Part shown: positions 33,767 to 45,945 of the stretch, piece by piece
Layout of the letters: the number at the start of each line of letters is the position of its first letter
Numbering within the stretch: position 1 is the stretch's first letter
NCBI GenBank assembly: GCA_033239125.1
Contig: BSWB01000002.1
Span: forward strand, 46,845,001 to 46,909,000
DNA from: Fagopyrum homotropicum
Lineage: Eukaryota; Streptophyta; Magnoliopsida; Caryophyllales; Polygonaceae
DNA: 64,000 nt
Direction: 5' to 3'
The notes under the pieces: generated by a model
Seen by the model: the letters and a program-made list of their open reading frames with translations, nothing else
What the model was told of the DNA's origin: nothing
Databases searched by the model: none
Position numbers and translations under genes: made by a program

Positions 33767-34588
33767 CTAGGTCCTTAGCATGCGAGGGACCCCATACTTG
33801 AACAAGAGACACTTCATCGCCTTAACGGTGTAGTGCTTGCAAACTCCACTCCTTATAATCCAAGGAGTATCTTCTTCCAACAGTTTCAAGGGAGATTTCA
33901 TCTTGATCTTAGGAGGTTCTTTCGGAAGAGACCTCCAACTCTCCGGTGCATTCCTGAAAAATTCAGATATTTTAATAGAGATTTCAAATGAAGTAGGAGA
34001 ATGTACCTCGTAAAGTTCTCCAAAGCTTGAGACAAGTTTCATGTTGGGTTGATAATCCACACACGAAATCCCTTCCAACTCAGCTAGTCTTTCTTCCACC
34101 TTAACCACAATCTCAGTAATTTGGCCAAGGTTCTCCGTATCTTCCAGTTCTACAGATTTTTCCTCCACCTCGGCCGATCTCTCTTTCACCTCGGCCGAGG
34201 TCTCAACAGTTAGATCGAAATCTTCCAAATCTTCTTCTCCCTCAAAAGCTTCAGGAGAAACTTCTGGTTTGATTGGAGGGGTGCTTGGAACTTGCAGCAC
34301 TTCCTTATGCTCCTCTTCCGGCTTAGCATAGGATAGGGTGCTTTCCTTGAGCTCCTCCACCTTCTTCATCAACCTCTCCCATCTTGATTCAAGAGAATCT
34401 TCAAGGGGTTGCTCACAAATCTTTTTAGGGACATTCAGTTCATCCCACTTTGCAAGTTCATGCTTAATGGCCTCTTCTCTTTCCCATTCATTGTTGAACC
34501 AATAGAAGGAGTACTTCTCCTCCAAGTATTCATAATGGCCCGCCCTAGCACTTTGTCTTGCTATCCAGGCTGGATCAAATGTAGTCAT
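33767..34588 (-). CDS. Gag-position open frame of the non-autonomous Athila-like element
   Basis: 273 codons from the first Met at 34588, about 100 bp downstream of the primer site. The N-terminal third (MTTFDPAWIARQSARAGHYE...) is basic/aromatic. The middle is strongly acidic with repeated SAEV/VEE units and would form coiled coil; part of it is encoded by CCTCGGCCGAGG copies. The end (KYGVPRMLRT) begins the integrase-like segment and is cut by TAG at 33767-33769. No CCHC knuckle or protease is seen. Retention of a long frame in an otherwise coding-poor element suggests selection or recent origin. Function unknown; a gag-like role is inferred only from position. Confidence 0.55.
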   Translation of the reverse strand: MTTFDPAWIARQSARAGHYEYLEEKYSFYWFNNEWEREEAIKHELAKWDELNVPKKICEQPLEDSLESRWERLMKKVEELKESTLSYAKPEEEHKEVLQVPSTPPIKPEVSPEAFEGEEDLEDFDLTVETSAEVKERSAEVEEKSVELEDTENLGQITEIVVKVEERLAELEGISCVDYQPNMKLVSSFGELYEVHSPTSFEISIKISEFFRNAPESWRSLPKEPPKIKMKSPLKLLEEDTPWIIRSGVCKHYTVKAMKCLLFKYGVPRMLRT

Positions 34589-34688
34589 CGGAAATCCTGA
34601 AAACTACAAAACTCATAGAAAGAGTAGTTAGTAGCAACAGGGGCAAGTGCCCCGAAAGCAAACCGCAACCGGCTCGGTCTAGACCAAG

Positions 34689-34706
34689 TCCCCGACAACG
34701 GCGCCA
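34689..34706 (-). other. Primer-binding site, Athila type
   Basis: On the minus strand TGGCGCCGTTGTCGGGGA begins six bases after the 5' LTR end. It matches the primer site typical of plant Athila/Tat elements. Confidence 0.9.
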
Positions 34707-34712
34707 AAAACT

Positions 34713-36473
34713 TGTTCGCTCCAAACGGTGTGTGCAAGCTTTAAATTTATAACCCTAGACGTAAGCTTAAAACAAGGATGCGAACCCGCAGTGTACGGGT
34801 CAATCGTAGTAAAAAGCAAGGAATTCCAGGGGTCGATCACAGGGACTTAGTGAAACAAAGTCCAATCACGGTAAGCTCTAGTAATTACTAACCACAAAAG
34901 CAGTTAAAACAATCAAAGATGATAAACAGTCAATAAAGGAAATATGCAATTCTGGGGATTAAGGCATCTAGCTGTGGTTCCAACTCAAGATCTAAAAATA
35001 AGCGGACAAAGCTGAGGTTTTTGCATGGGGAAGGTGTTACTAAAGTGGAATAGATCACCGGGTAAGTCTCACTACTCACTAATCCTGAACCGTAACTCCT
35101 ATTACCGGGTAAGTCTCAAGGAATCGGGATAAAGAACTATAACCTCAAACTAACACACCATCTAAGGGAATAGAATTGAACCAACCTTTACCGGGTAAGT
35201 CTCAGGCTAACTCACAAAGATGGGATGGAGGCACACTCAAACCCCAATAAAGAATAAACCTTTATTACCTACACTTATGATCTTAGGTACACAAATTAAG
35301 GAATTACCGGGTAAGTCTCATCCTAAGCTTGCATTGAACCAGGAAAGGTGTAATAAGAATAGGATTTGGCAAAATCTAACACTTAACTCTCAGTTTCGGA
35401 TCAGATAAGTCACCTCGGTCAGCCAAGTTCCACCCCGGCCGAGAAGTTCATCGACTGAGCGAGATGTTTAGGGTTAAGGTTAAAGACTCGAACTTTCAGG
35501 GTCCTACTGGAATTTAAGACTATTCTATCATTGTTTTTCCCACAACCTTCAGCCAATCACCCTAGAATCACACAAGGAAATTAGTCACTCATCATCATGA
35601 AAGTATTAATCAAATATATGGGAAGAAGGTGAATATTTGAACAAGAAGAATTTAATGAAAAGACTTCAATAACTGAATCAAATATCACAACAAAGCGTTC
35701 CTTGGATAAAAATCCAACAAGGCAAAACAACAAGGAAGGGAATCTAAGACAATCTTACAAAAACCCTTCAAAAGCTATAAAAGCTATAGACTTCAATCTT
35801 CCTTCAACCTTCAAAAAGGTTCTTCAAATCTCCCAACTGGAGTATGGCTGCTGCGGTGTATAAACCCTGATCAGTGGTATAGCATGATATCGATTTGTGG
35901 GAAATCCGACCCTTTTTATAGGAAAATTACTCTCCAAAGATAAGATATCTTAGAAAGATCTCTTCCCATAAAATAGGTAAAATATATGATCTAGCATATC
36001 TTCTTCCTTCCAGGAGCCAAGCCCAAAAAATATAAGATCTCTTTCCAAAGATAAAAGATCTCAGCCAAGAATAAAATATTCTCGCCGCGTCCTGGGTATT
36101 CGCCTCGGTCGAGTCGACTTCCCTGGATCACCTCGGTCGAGGTGAATCTGTGATCAACCGAGGTGAGTCACAACTGAATGTGAAATCTCTCAAAACTGGT
36201 CCAAAGTGAATCTTTAATCCATGGCTATGCTTCCTGGATGGTTCCTTATGTTCCTCCATGTAGCTCCAATGACTCCATAGCTCCTTTTGCTCCTTTTTGA
36301 TGCAAAACGCGCCATTTTACCTACGATTACAACAAAACTAGGTGTAGACCTCGATTCTCGCAAAGGTAGATGAAATGGTAATATAATCACATAATATACA
36401 TACAAACATGCAGATTATGAAAGATAAAACGTCCAAACAAACCCCAAAATATAGACTATAATTCATGCTATCA
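34713..36473 (-). repeat. 5' LTR of the Athila-like element
   Basis: 1761 bp, with the same ends and internal repeats as the 3' LTR. Scattered substitutions and a few short indels separate the two. Confidence 0.93.
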
Positions 36474-36478
36474 GTTGG

Positions 36479-36990
36479 TGAGTTTCTTGTAATTTAGGGT
36501 TATATGGGTTCATAAATTGTGGTGTTTAGTTAGGGTTAGAGTTTATGCTGTAGATTTTCATATTGTGATTTTTGGGTTGTGAAATCTAGGTTTTGAGAAT
36601 CTCCACTAAGGTTTTATGGATTTTAGGAGGGTTGTGTAAAACAGTTTCATTCTTGCGTTTCCTCACATATCTATACACAAACAATGGAAAGAAGGAAAAC
36701 CATGCAGTTAATGAAGAAGCCGAAGAAAAATATGATAAACCATGCAAATACAACGGAAATGCCAGGTGAAGATAAGGAACCAGCCGAACCAGATTTGTTG
36801 CTAACCCTAAAATCAATTCCTACCACTACTTAACCAACACGTATCTCTACCAAATACCATTGTTGAACTAATTTCGAATCAAAGAGATCTGCAAACTCCA
36901 CCTTGATTGAAATGGTTTACAAGTGTTGATGATGGAAGACTTCACACAAATATAGTAGTTGGATATACTAACAATGTACTTGATTATATT
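36479..36990. other. No recognisable gene
   Basis: Unique-looking AT-rich DNA flanking the Athila-like insertion. I see no frame or repeat. Confidence 0.5.
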
Positions 36991-36999
36991 TCTAGATAT

Positions 37000-38065
37000 C
37001 TGGTTGGTTTGAATTCAGTGCAAGTTGTATATCTACATGTCAAGGGCCTTGAAGTTGGATTCAAGAACAAGTTCAAAAGGACTTGATCAAGGGCCTTGAA
37101 ATCTAAGGTGCACGGAACAAGGATTCAAATATATTGAAGATCTTCGTTGAAGATTCTGTAACAAGAAGATCTCATCAACCAAAGATCTTGTCAACCGAAG
37201 GAAGATCTCAACCGAAGAATAGAGAATCTTTTCTAAAAGATTTTCTAAACAAAAAAACGGCAAAAATATCTTCTCTCTCTTATCCAACAGAAGACGAGAA
37301 GATCAAGGAGTAAAAGACTCAACGTGTTCGTAGGGGCTGAAAACTTGCAACGTCTACCTTACGATCTTCATGGAAAAGAAGATTGATCTTCAAACGGTCA
37401 TCTCAACAACGGCTAGAAGACCTTTGCATAGAAGATATAAATGAAGATGATTGTCGAAGAAGGAAAACACACAAGCTTACACAGAAAACATCTTTGCATC
37501 CTCAAGCAACTTAATCATCTTCATTCGTTGCTTTTCTTTCTCTCATTCACGCAAAAGCTTTATCCCCTTAGAGAGAGAAAACACTAGAGCTCCATTGGAA
37601 GATCTAAATAGTGTTATACTAGAGTGTGTTACTCTGCGAAGTAACTAGCCTATTATAGCTAGGTTAAGAGTTGGAGCTAGATCGTAGCATTGGCTATAGT
37701 GAGAGAAGAAGGGGATTTCTTCTAGTTTGTATCTAGGACTTTTTGAAGCTGATAATAGATAGTTAGATCCTACGGGTATACCCTGAGACGGAGAGAAGGC
37801 TATTTAGAGCCGAACTTCGTAAACATATCCTCGTGTCAATATTTTCAATTCCACAGCATATATACTTTACTGTGACTAACTTTGTTTTGTAGAAGCAAGA
37901 AGTCAATGCCCTTCAAATAGAGTTTCAAAGCCCTTGAAATCAAAGATTCACTAAAAGCACAGATTGACAACAAGGCCCTTGAAAGGAGTTTTAAGGCCTT
38001 GAGATTTGATTTGCGAAAAATTCTCATACTCTATTCAACCCCCTTCTAGAGTATTATTTATCTTA
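37000..38065 (+). mobile_element. Ty1/copia SIRE-like LTR fragment
   Basis: The block TTAGATCCTACGGGTATACCCTGA, then GCCGAACTTCGTAAACAT..CTCGTGTC, then ATTCAACCCCCTTCTAGAGT is the 3' portion of plant SIRE/Maximus-type LTRs. Short repeats of CAAGGGCCTTGAA flank both sides (37040-37100 and 37905-38005). No primer site or coding region follows, and the ends are not defined. Confidence 0.5.
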
Positions 38066-38265
38066 TTTATATCACCTACCGGTTCTTCAAGATCGAATTG
38101 AGGAGAGTGTACCCTCATAAGAACTCAACTAACTCTGCTAATAATACTATTGAACCAAAACATCAAAACTTGTCTTTTCTTTTTCTTCTTCATTACTTCT
38201 CTCGTGGAGCTTGAACTAATCTCCCTAGAGGAGGACTCAACAACCCACTTTGTCTACATTGTACC

Positions 38266-41200
38266 TGTAACACCCCAAGTTCTGGGAACTCGGGGAGCTA
38301 CTGGTTAGGACCTCACAATGGGTCCCGACCTTAGCTTAACAACAATTTTACTAGGATCTTACAACAAGGCACAAATGTATATAAAACAATTTCAAAAACA
38401 TATTATTTCTAAAGTATGAATGTACACCTGTGACAGCCTTACAAAAACATATATAAAGATATATAACATGCATGCCGTATGGAAGACTCCCCCGTCCCCA
38501 TCTAATGAATACGTGGACCCGGCTGACCATCAGTTCCGGATCTCTCTCTTCAACTATCTATCTCTAAAAATCTACAACACGGATAAACCGTTAGCTAACC
38601 ATCCAAATATAAGCAGAATAAGAATAGCACAAACACACCTAAGATAACATAAAACAATCATCATGCTGGCACACAAATCGGTTAATACTCGTTAATTAAG
38701 TGATTCACCTTATTCCATTTTACAATTGTGACACGAGAAATCTTAAGAGTTCTCGCCTCCGTTCCTTATCCAACTGGGTGTAGGTCTAGCTTACCTCCGC
38801 TGGTAGCATCACTATAAACCGAGTATGGACTAGTCCCTAAAGAAACCCCCAGCGCCCTCAGGCTAACTGAGCAGAATGTCACCGCCCGTTACTCTTAGGC
38901 CAATGTATATGTCGGTAGAAAACTACTACTAAGTACAACTATAAACATCTCATTCATACACCACTACCATTATTCACATTCATATCTAGAAGTTAGCTAA
39001 GTTAAGCCCAAAGGACTTACCTGAATCCAAACATAATCCACTTATCTCGACTCGGTCTGTAACCGCAGGAACTCAACCGCTTGTTAAAAAAGGCAAGTGG
39101 ATCACTAATGTATCCCACTTAATTAGAAGTCTCTGACTTCTAAGATATTTAACTCTATCATCAGATAAACTACCAAAATGTTGTTAAATGGGTAAATGAC
39201 TATTTTACCCCTGGTCCCGAAACATTATAAAATTCTATAACAAGGTTCCAAACTATTCTTTGGAACTCAAAACCACACTCAAACTCTCAAAGGAAAGTTT
39301 GCTAAAGATTTAGAAGAGTTAACTACATTCTTGACTTTTATAAAAAGTCGCTAAGGTCCAACTTTAGCTTAAGATATGAGAACCGAATAAAAATATAAAA
39401 ATCAAATAAAAATATCTAGGTCTTCTACATGATGCACTCTGCTCCTATAAGTAAGAAAATCTCAAAATACCCAACAACAACTTCTACACAATACTCCAAA
39501 GTTGGATACAAAATCCATGAATTCTATACTTAGCCAAATCTGAGTCATTTCCCAAACTGCACAAATAGTCGACTTTGAGCTCCTATAGATCTAGATCCGA
39601 CCATTGGATTGGTCTCCACTTCTGATACATCACAGTATACATATCCATCTATGTTATATCCAAAATTGAACGTGGATGGTGTTTCTAAGGTCTCTAAACT
39701 TAAGTTCAAACATGATTGCACATCACAATTTATTTCCAGCACTTTTAAGCAACAACCAGAATACTATACAGCCTCAACTTCGAAAAATTGTAACTACTAA
39801 ACCTTTTGATGAAACCTTCTAAAATTTTGGAATCTTCTGGTATGTATTCATAACTATTACAGGTCCAAAATTCAAGTCCAATAGAGGTCAATAACCTATT
39901 CGAATCTATCTCACAAAACTGCATCACAAGCAGTTTTTTCTCAATACTTAGAAATTTCAGCACAACAGAAAAACTACTTACGATCCAATCTTTAAAAAAT
40001 CATAAATCCTAAACCACTCGCTGGATGCCTCCCAAATTTTAATATGTTCTACAAATATATGCCAACTATATCATATCCAAAATTTAAGCCCAACAGAGAT
40101 CAAAAGCCTATTCAAAACTATCTCACAAAATTGTGTCCCATGCTGTTTTTTTTTCAACACTCAACACTTTTATAAAAACTGCATGAAGAGTCAACTTTGG
40201 AATACTATAACACTCAAACTATAACTCTGATTCTTCCCAAATTTTAGTATGGTCTACTATGTATTACTGACTACACCATTTCCAAAATTCAGCAATAGGG
40301 GAGGTGTCTAACATACCCAAATCTGGACTCGAAAATGCATGCTTGTCACTTCCTGAAAACTCGGAAAACAGCATGAACGTTTACTGCTCCTCTATGGCTG
40401 TTCCGGGTAGATTTAGGACACCTAAAAGGCACTCATTAGGCATGAATTACATGAACGGAAGTAAAAGGAAGAGAAGGGTGTCAACCTTACCCGATTCCAA
40501 GACTCGAGAGGAAGTGAAAAGATGAGCCAAGATTGTTGTCGAGCTTGTTGTTGCATAGAAGAGGGGAGGTTGTGCGACTGCAGAGAGATTGAGGGCGACT
40601 GAGATGGTTGGGTTCTTGTGCTGCGAGGTGGAGCGAGTGTCTTACCCGGGTTCAGTCTCTCTCTCGGTCACTGTAGAGGCGTCTAGGCTGGAGGGTGAGT
40701 ACGACCTGTAGAGGCAACATCATCTTCGTTCGACTGGATAGGAAGCCGATCATATCTCGGTACTGCAGTCCACCGAAGAAAGAGAGCGAGGCCGGAGATT
40801 GCTCTTCTGACGCGTGACATCGAGAGGAACAGTGGGCTTCAATGGTTACATCTGTATACACGCAGAGGGAACGGGAGTAGGATATCTGGTGCGTACAGAG
40901 AAGGCTAGAGCAAGGCTATCCTCGCAACAGAGATGGAGACGAGATCTGATGGTCTTCTGCGTCCGGAGAAGGAGAGAAAAGGTGCGTTACTTACCCGACG
41001 GAAGGTGTGGTGGTGTGGATCTGCTGAGGCGATACGGGAGATGAATGTTGACGTAACAACCGGTTTATGCACCAGTAGTTACAGATCCGGCTACCATTCT
41101 CACAAGGAAAAGGATCTACGTAAGAGAATAGGGCAAACTAGCCGGCGTACCTTCGTGTTGGGCTGGACATGCTTCACTACAGTTGGCGGGCTTCACTATT

Positions 41201-41551
41201 GGACAAGTTCGTAAGCAGGTGGCGTGGGCTTCGTGAGAGGGCTGCCAAACGGGCTGAAGCAAGGAGGGAAAGATGGCTGAAAGAGTCTTGTCAAGGCTTT
41301 GTCATGGTCTTGCCATGACTTGTCAATTGGTCATCTCATTCTAGTCTTGCAAGAGAGCTTTTATAAATATTTTATGTGATCATGCCTTCACATAAAATCA
41401 TAGAAGTGGATAAAAGGGACATTTTATGTCTTCACATAAAGTGATAGAAATTAAAAAAAATTAAAGAGAGAAGGTATGGTGTACCAAGATTGAGATGGTC
41501 AAGTCTAGCATGACTCGGAATAAACGGTAAAAAAAATTTTCGGATATTACA
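38266..41551 (-). mobile_element. Solo gypsy LTR, 3.3 kb
   Basis: On the plus strand it starts TGTAACACCCC and ends GATATTACA. It is flanked by exact GTACC (38261-38265 and 41552-41556) with no internal domain, so it is a recombination product of a full element. On the minus strand it ends GGGGTGTTACA like the LTRs of the 9837-19919 element and shares their GACCCATTGTGAGGTCC block, but the rest has diverged. Open frames inside (40304-41214) are not supported as genes. Confidence 0.9.
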
Positions 41552-41699
41552 GTACCACTGTTGAACTAGAGAGTTTCAAAGAGGACATGAACCAAAGGGA
41601 TCGATTATTACTTGAAAACAAACCAAAGTCGAAGATGACGAGATCGAATAGAAGATATCTTTTATATGGGGATGTTATTCTATCAAATACGGGAGGCAA

Positions 41700-41825
41700 T
41701 ACAGGCGCATTTTGGATGTGCCTCCCGGGAGCATTCTGGATGCGCCTTTGGGGTGGAGATCTTGGATGTGCCCCAGAGGCGGATCTTGGATGTGTCCCAG
41801 AGGCAGCTTATGTATGTGCCCCGTT
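41700..41825. repeat. Degenerate TTGGATGTGCCCCAGAGGC minisatellite
   Basis: Four to five units of about 24-29 bp (TTTTGGATGTGCC, TTCTGGATGCGCC, CTTGGATGTGCC, CTTGGATGTGTCC). A related GATGCACCCGGGAGGTGG occurs at about 42878, so both may belong to one old element. Confidence 0.65.
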
Positions 41826-44160
41826 GCCAACTTTCAGCTGCGCCTGATTGCAATTAATTCCGAAAATTTTCAAAATCTGAGCAATGCAAGTGGAACCCAA
41901 AACTTCAACCGTGATAAAGTCATAGAAAGAGGAATGAAATAGGAATATAAACTGCAAATTTAAATCCACAAAAATTAAAGAAGAAGAACAATGAGTTTAT
42001 AGCCATAGAAAGAGGAACTCAATACCTCAAAATCCATTTTTATGCCTTGACAAAAATAGACTGATATAAACTGAAATTTTGAATAGGATTAGATGTGGGA
42101 ATCGATGAACTAAAACAATGAATTTGTATTCAAATTTGTTAGTATAATGGAATGAAATGGGAATCGATAGACTACAACAAAGAATTACAACAATGGAATG
42201 TGAACTACAACTTGAAAGGTCTTCACAATAGGCTCATTGCAATGAGAAACCCGAGACTGAACTTTCTAATTGCAAGAGATCGAAGTAGAATTTAAATCCT
42301 TAAGAATTGCAAAGATTCATATGCTTAATAGTATACGTAGAAGATTCTTCTCGACTTGAAGGGTCTTTACAGTGGACTCATTGAATTGATAAATCCAGGT
42401 GTAGGTGACAATCTCAACAGCCAAAGAACAACTTCGGCCTCAACCATCTATGGATCAGTTGCACAGACAAAGGTAAAAGCACCTTTCTTCTCACTAATCA
42501 ATACCCTTATGAGATAACTCTCAATTTCTTGAGTGATCTTCCTGCCTTGCTTCACCAAGACTCGTCTCCTGTTTCCGACGAATGTCAACAACACTAGAAT
42601 CATGATCCATGAGACTATCACTGTCCTTGCAACTATCAAAGCCACCAAAATCGCCGGCACTGCCACCAACAACTAGAAGGCAGCGACACTGCAAAGAAGA
42701 AGACACTACGAAGAAGACGAACATTGGATTGACGAAGATGAAAAGAAGAAACAGGGACAAACGGATGAAGAATACACAATGAGAAGACACTGAGAAGAAG
42801 ACGAGTCTGCACAAGTGGGAGCGAAGAAGACGCGGCTGCGAGGCAAGGATTATAAAACCATTGCGGGCGCTGGCGTGATGCACCCGGGAGGTGGGGTTGC
42901 ATTCTGCATGCGCCCTATTTCCTATTTGAACTCCGCCACATTTACGCAATTTGGCTCCGCTGCGAAACCACTATCCTATTGCATTGACTCGATTGCAATT
43001 TTTGTCCGACCGAAAAAGTCACTTTTTATGTTAAAAGACCTTTAATATTTTGTTTTTGTCACTAAACAAATACGATTTTTGATTAATTCTGTAATATTTC
43101 ATTTTTGAAAATGATTCTTATCAACTTCAAACTAGTACTATGAAGAGTGGTACACCATGTCACATGAAAACTTTAGGGCCTCTCCTAGTTCATTTGAACA
43201 TTAGAAACTGTCTACTTGATGTTTGTCTTTCAATTCTCAAGCAAGTATCGACTTTAAGTAGGCACTAATCAAACCAAAACCACTAGCACGGTAAGGGTTC
43301 TGACCCGAGTAGGTGCAGCCTCGTGTTGGAGGATAAAACATTGAGAAGTTACCCCAAACTATAATATATGTTTTGATGAAAATTTAACATGCTTTTTAAG
43401 TTTATCTTTTACCAAAAATTTTGTCTACCGTTCGTAGCTTTTGTCTTCCGTTTCCGATGGATAGACATATGGATTAGTTTTTTGGGTGAAATTTAACATG
43501 CTTTTTAAGATTATCTTTTACCAAAAATTTAAACAAAGTGAAATTGTGCAAACTTAAATCATATGTACGATTCAATCTAGTTTAACTGTTATACTCCTAA
43601 AATGGTTGAAATGAAAATATAAATCCAAAATATTTTACGCTATAAAATAATTTGAAATGAAACACAATCAAAATTATTAAACCATATAGCATTACACAAA
43701 GCTTCTTACAACTTTCATCAAAATTTTAAAGTTGACACGCTTTATTTGACCAATCCTCTTAAGTTTAATAAAATTTATGAAAAAAATAACACAAAATTAT
43801 TTATGTCAATTTTCAAGCTATAAATTTTGTATGTCATGAAACAATATTTATCATTAAAATTCACGAAACTTAAAAGTCAGCATTGTCAACAAGGACATAA
43901 AGACAAACAAGATAGGAATTTTGAAATTTATGCAATCTTAAAGTAATCTTATATTATTAAAATATAAAAAAATTTATATTGAAAATATTTTCGTGTAATC
44001 TTAAATATTTAGCTAAAAATGATGATTTGATGAATTAAAAAGAATCGAACTTTGGTAACATGTTTTTATTAATCGTAAATATTAAATTTTTATATAACAA
44101 CGTTTCTGAAAATAAATTAAGGTAACAAATTGTATGTCATAAAAAGGAAGAGACAGTTGA
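41826..44160. other. Repeat-derived DNA without a supported gene
   Basis: A minus-strand frame at 42448-42949 reads a Gly/Asp/Ser-rich stretch ending near 42521 and, in another frame, EIESYLIRVLISEKKGAF; neither was recognised. A TATAAAA lies near 42850. From 43050 to 44160 the sequence is AT-rich without features. Confidence 0.4.
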
Positions 44161-44329
44161 CATAATGAATATAAAATGGGAGAATTTGATATACTAGGCT
44201 TTTTTGAGAATATGATTTAGTAAATGTACCCCAAATTTTTTACCACTTTCATTTAATAGTAGGTAAAAATTATTAACCCTTCTATTTAGAAAGAAAGAAT
44301 AAATGATGTTTGTTATTTGTTATATAAGT

Positions 44330-44760
44330 ATAAGTTTTAATTTTTAATTACTGAATTTGTTTTCTTTTATTATTTTCTTGCCTTTTTTTTATTTTCTTTT
44401 TTATTTCTCATACCGGATTTTTCATACCGGATTTTTCATACCAGAAATTTCATACCAGAAATTATCATACGAGAAGTTCATACCAGAAATTTCATACCAG
44501 AAATTTTATACCAGAAATTATCATACTAGAAATTATCATACCAGAAGTTTTATACCAGAAATTTAATACCAGAAATTTTATACTAGAAATTATCATACTA
44601 GAAATTTTACATACCAGAATTTTTTGGAATGAATAATTTTTCACATACCGGAATTTTACATACCAGAATTTTACATAACAGAATTGCATACCAGAATTAC
44701 ATACCGGAAATTACATACCGGAAATTTACAAACTAGAAATTTTGATACCATAAATTTCAT
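44330..44760. repeat. CATACCAGAAATT minisatellite-like array
   Basis: About twenty units of 12-17 bp built on CATACCAGAAATT(T/A), CATACCGGATTTTT or CATACTAGAAATTAT. It opens with AATTACTGAATTTGTTTT, the reverse complement of the ending at 22113-22130. Confidence 0.85.
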
Positions 44761-45032
44761 ATGTCAAAATATTCAAATACACAACTAATTAAGCAAATAT
44801 TCAAATATTCAAATTAAGCAAATATTCAAATTAAGCTGCAATTCAACACCTGTACAGCAGATATTCAAATACACAAGATTACTATGTAGCATCTACCTGT
44901 ACAACAACAAATATGCCCACACCTGCAATTCAATTCAAAATAAGTCTCCGATTCTCTACACATGGGTTAAATTTGAAAGAGAAATGCTTTAACTTACTGG
45001 CCATCTACTGGTCATGGATTGACAATAGATTA

Positions 45033-45389
45033 TTAGACTGCCTCCATCTTATCATTAGACTCTGCACATGACTTATAGGATCCATTGTTCCCTTCAGCTT
45101 CTTCTCCTGAATTGTCTGAAGGATCAGCTGGACCTAGACCCGTTTCTCCTGCTTCCTCATGGTTAGAAGCGTCCTCTGGAGCTTCTGCTATATTCTCAGC
45201 TTCTATTATTCTGAAATCCCTGCATGTGTTGCGCTTTGCGTGCCTTAGGAGATTGATCCAAGTAGGTTTTGACAACTGTATTAGATATCTCTCATAGTCT
45301 TCTATTTGGAAGATCAAATCCGGGATGCACCTGTTCTCCCTCTTGATCTTGTTGACAATCACCTTCTTTTTGTCATTCTCTAGTTGATT
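45033..45389 (-). pseudogene. Captured last exon of a Fanconi anaemia group I (FANCI)-like gene
   Basis: After a TTGTAG acceptor (45391-45390), the minus strand reads an open exon of about 118 codons. Its first half contains PDLIFQIEDYERYLIQLSK, NLLRHAKR and CRDFRI, the conserved C-terminal helix region of FANCI, which acts with FANCD2 in crosslink repair. The rest is an acidic E/D/G/S-rich tail ending in TAG at 45033, also typical of the family. No other FANCI exon is visible. The frame is open, so it may be transcribed from a captured promoter. Confidence 0.6.
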
Positions 45390-45695
45390 CTACAATAGCA
45401 TCAGTGTATGATACACCATTAGTTTTTTTACATAGTAACTAAACTAATTTCATCATTTTAACTCTTGAGTACGAAAATTGTGTCATAAAAAAAAAGATGT
45501 GATCAATTCCTTAAGTTGACATGAAATCATACTTCACAATTCCCTAATACAACACAATCCGGGATTACTGCCTGTACTTAGCCAAAACCTCACCCAACTC
45601 GATTGACCCGTGTACTGAAATCACATAAATACAAAAATGAGCAATATAACCGTTGAGCATACCTGCTGCACTTCTATGAATTTATACAAGGGGAA

Positions 45696-45887
45696 GTGAG
45701 CTCCTTGCAAGTGATTTCAACAAGCTTCTGGAATGATGAAAGGTTTAGTGTAGCTTTAAGAAGAGTTGAGTTGCATATTCATCACAATAGAGAAATCATT
45801 GCTGGATTAAAAAGAATGAGAGGAATACAGGACATATTTGCCCATGAATCACCCAACTCGATTGCTCTTAGTTCTTCATCAAAATGA
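45696..45887 (+). other. Small open frame, unrecognised, between the captured fragments
   Basis: 63 codons on the plus strand (VISTSFWNDERFSVALRRVE..), opposite in direction to the neighbouring fragments. Composition looks protein-like, but I recognise no family. It could be a third captured fragment or chance. Confidence 0.25.
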
Positions 45888-45945
45888 ACAACAAGGAGGT
45901 CTCCTTTATGAGAACACACAAGTATAAGTTCCAACTTCCATGGGA

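Larger units (their letters stand above)
29990..36473 (-). mobile_element. Complete non-autonomous Athila-like LTR retrotransposon
   Basis: LTRs are 34713-36473 (5') and 29990-31746 (3'), both TG..CA-ended, and are nearly identical. The target duplication GTTGG is exact (29985-29989 and 36474-36478). A primer site of Athila type (TGGCGCCGTTGTCGGGGA) follows the 5' LTR, and a purine-rich tract precedes the 3' LTR. The interior is only 2966 bp and holds one gag-position frame with an integrase-like tail; RT, RNase H and a catalytic integrase are absent. It must rely on proteins of a related autonomous element, such as the family at 55-64 kb. Confidence 0.95.

Noticed and set aside
40304..41214. 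Cluster of open frames within the 3.3-kb solo LTR
   Set aside because: They fall in an LTR bounded by an exact target duplication. They overlap in several frames and resemble no protein.
44357..44566. Open frames over the CATACC array
   Set aside because: They arise from the minisatellite repeat; no protein family or frame conservation.
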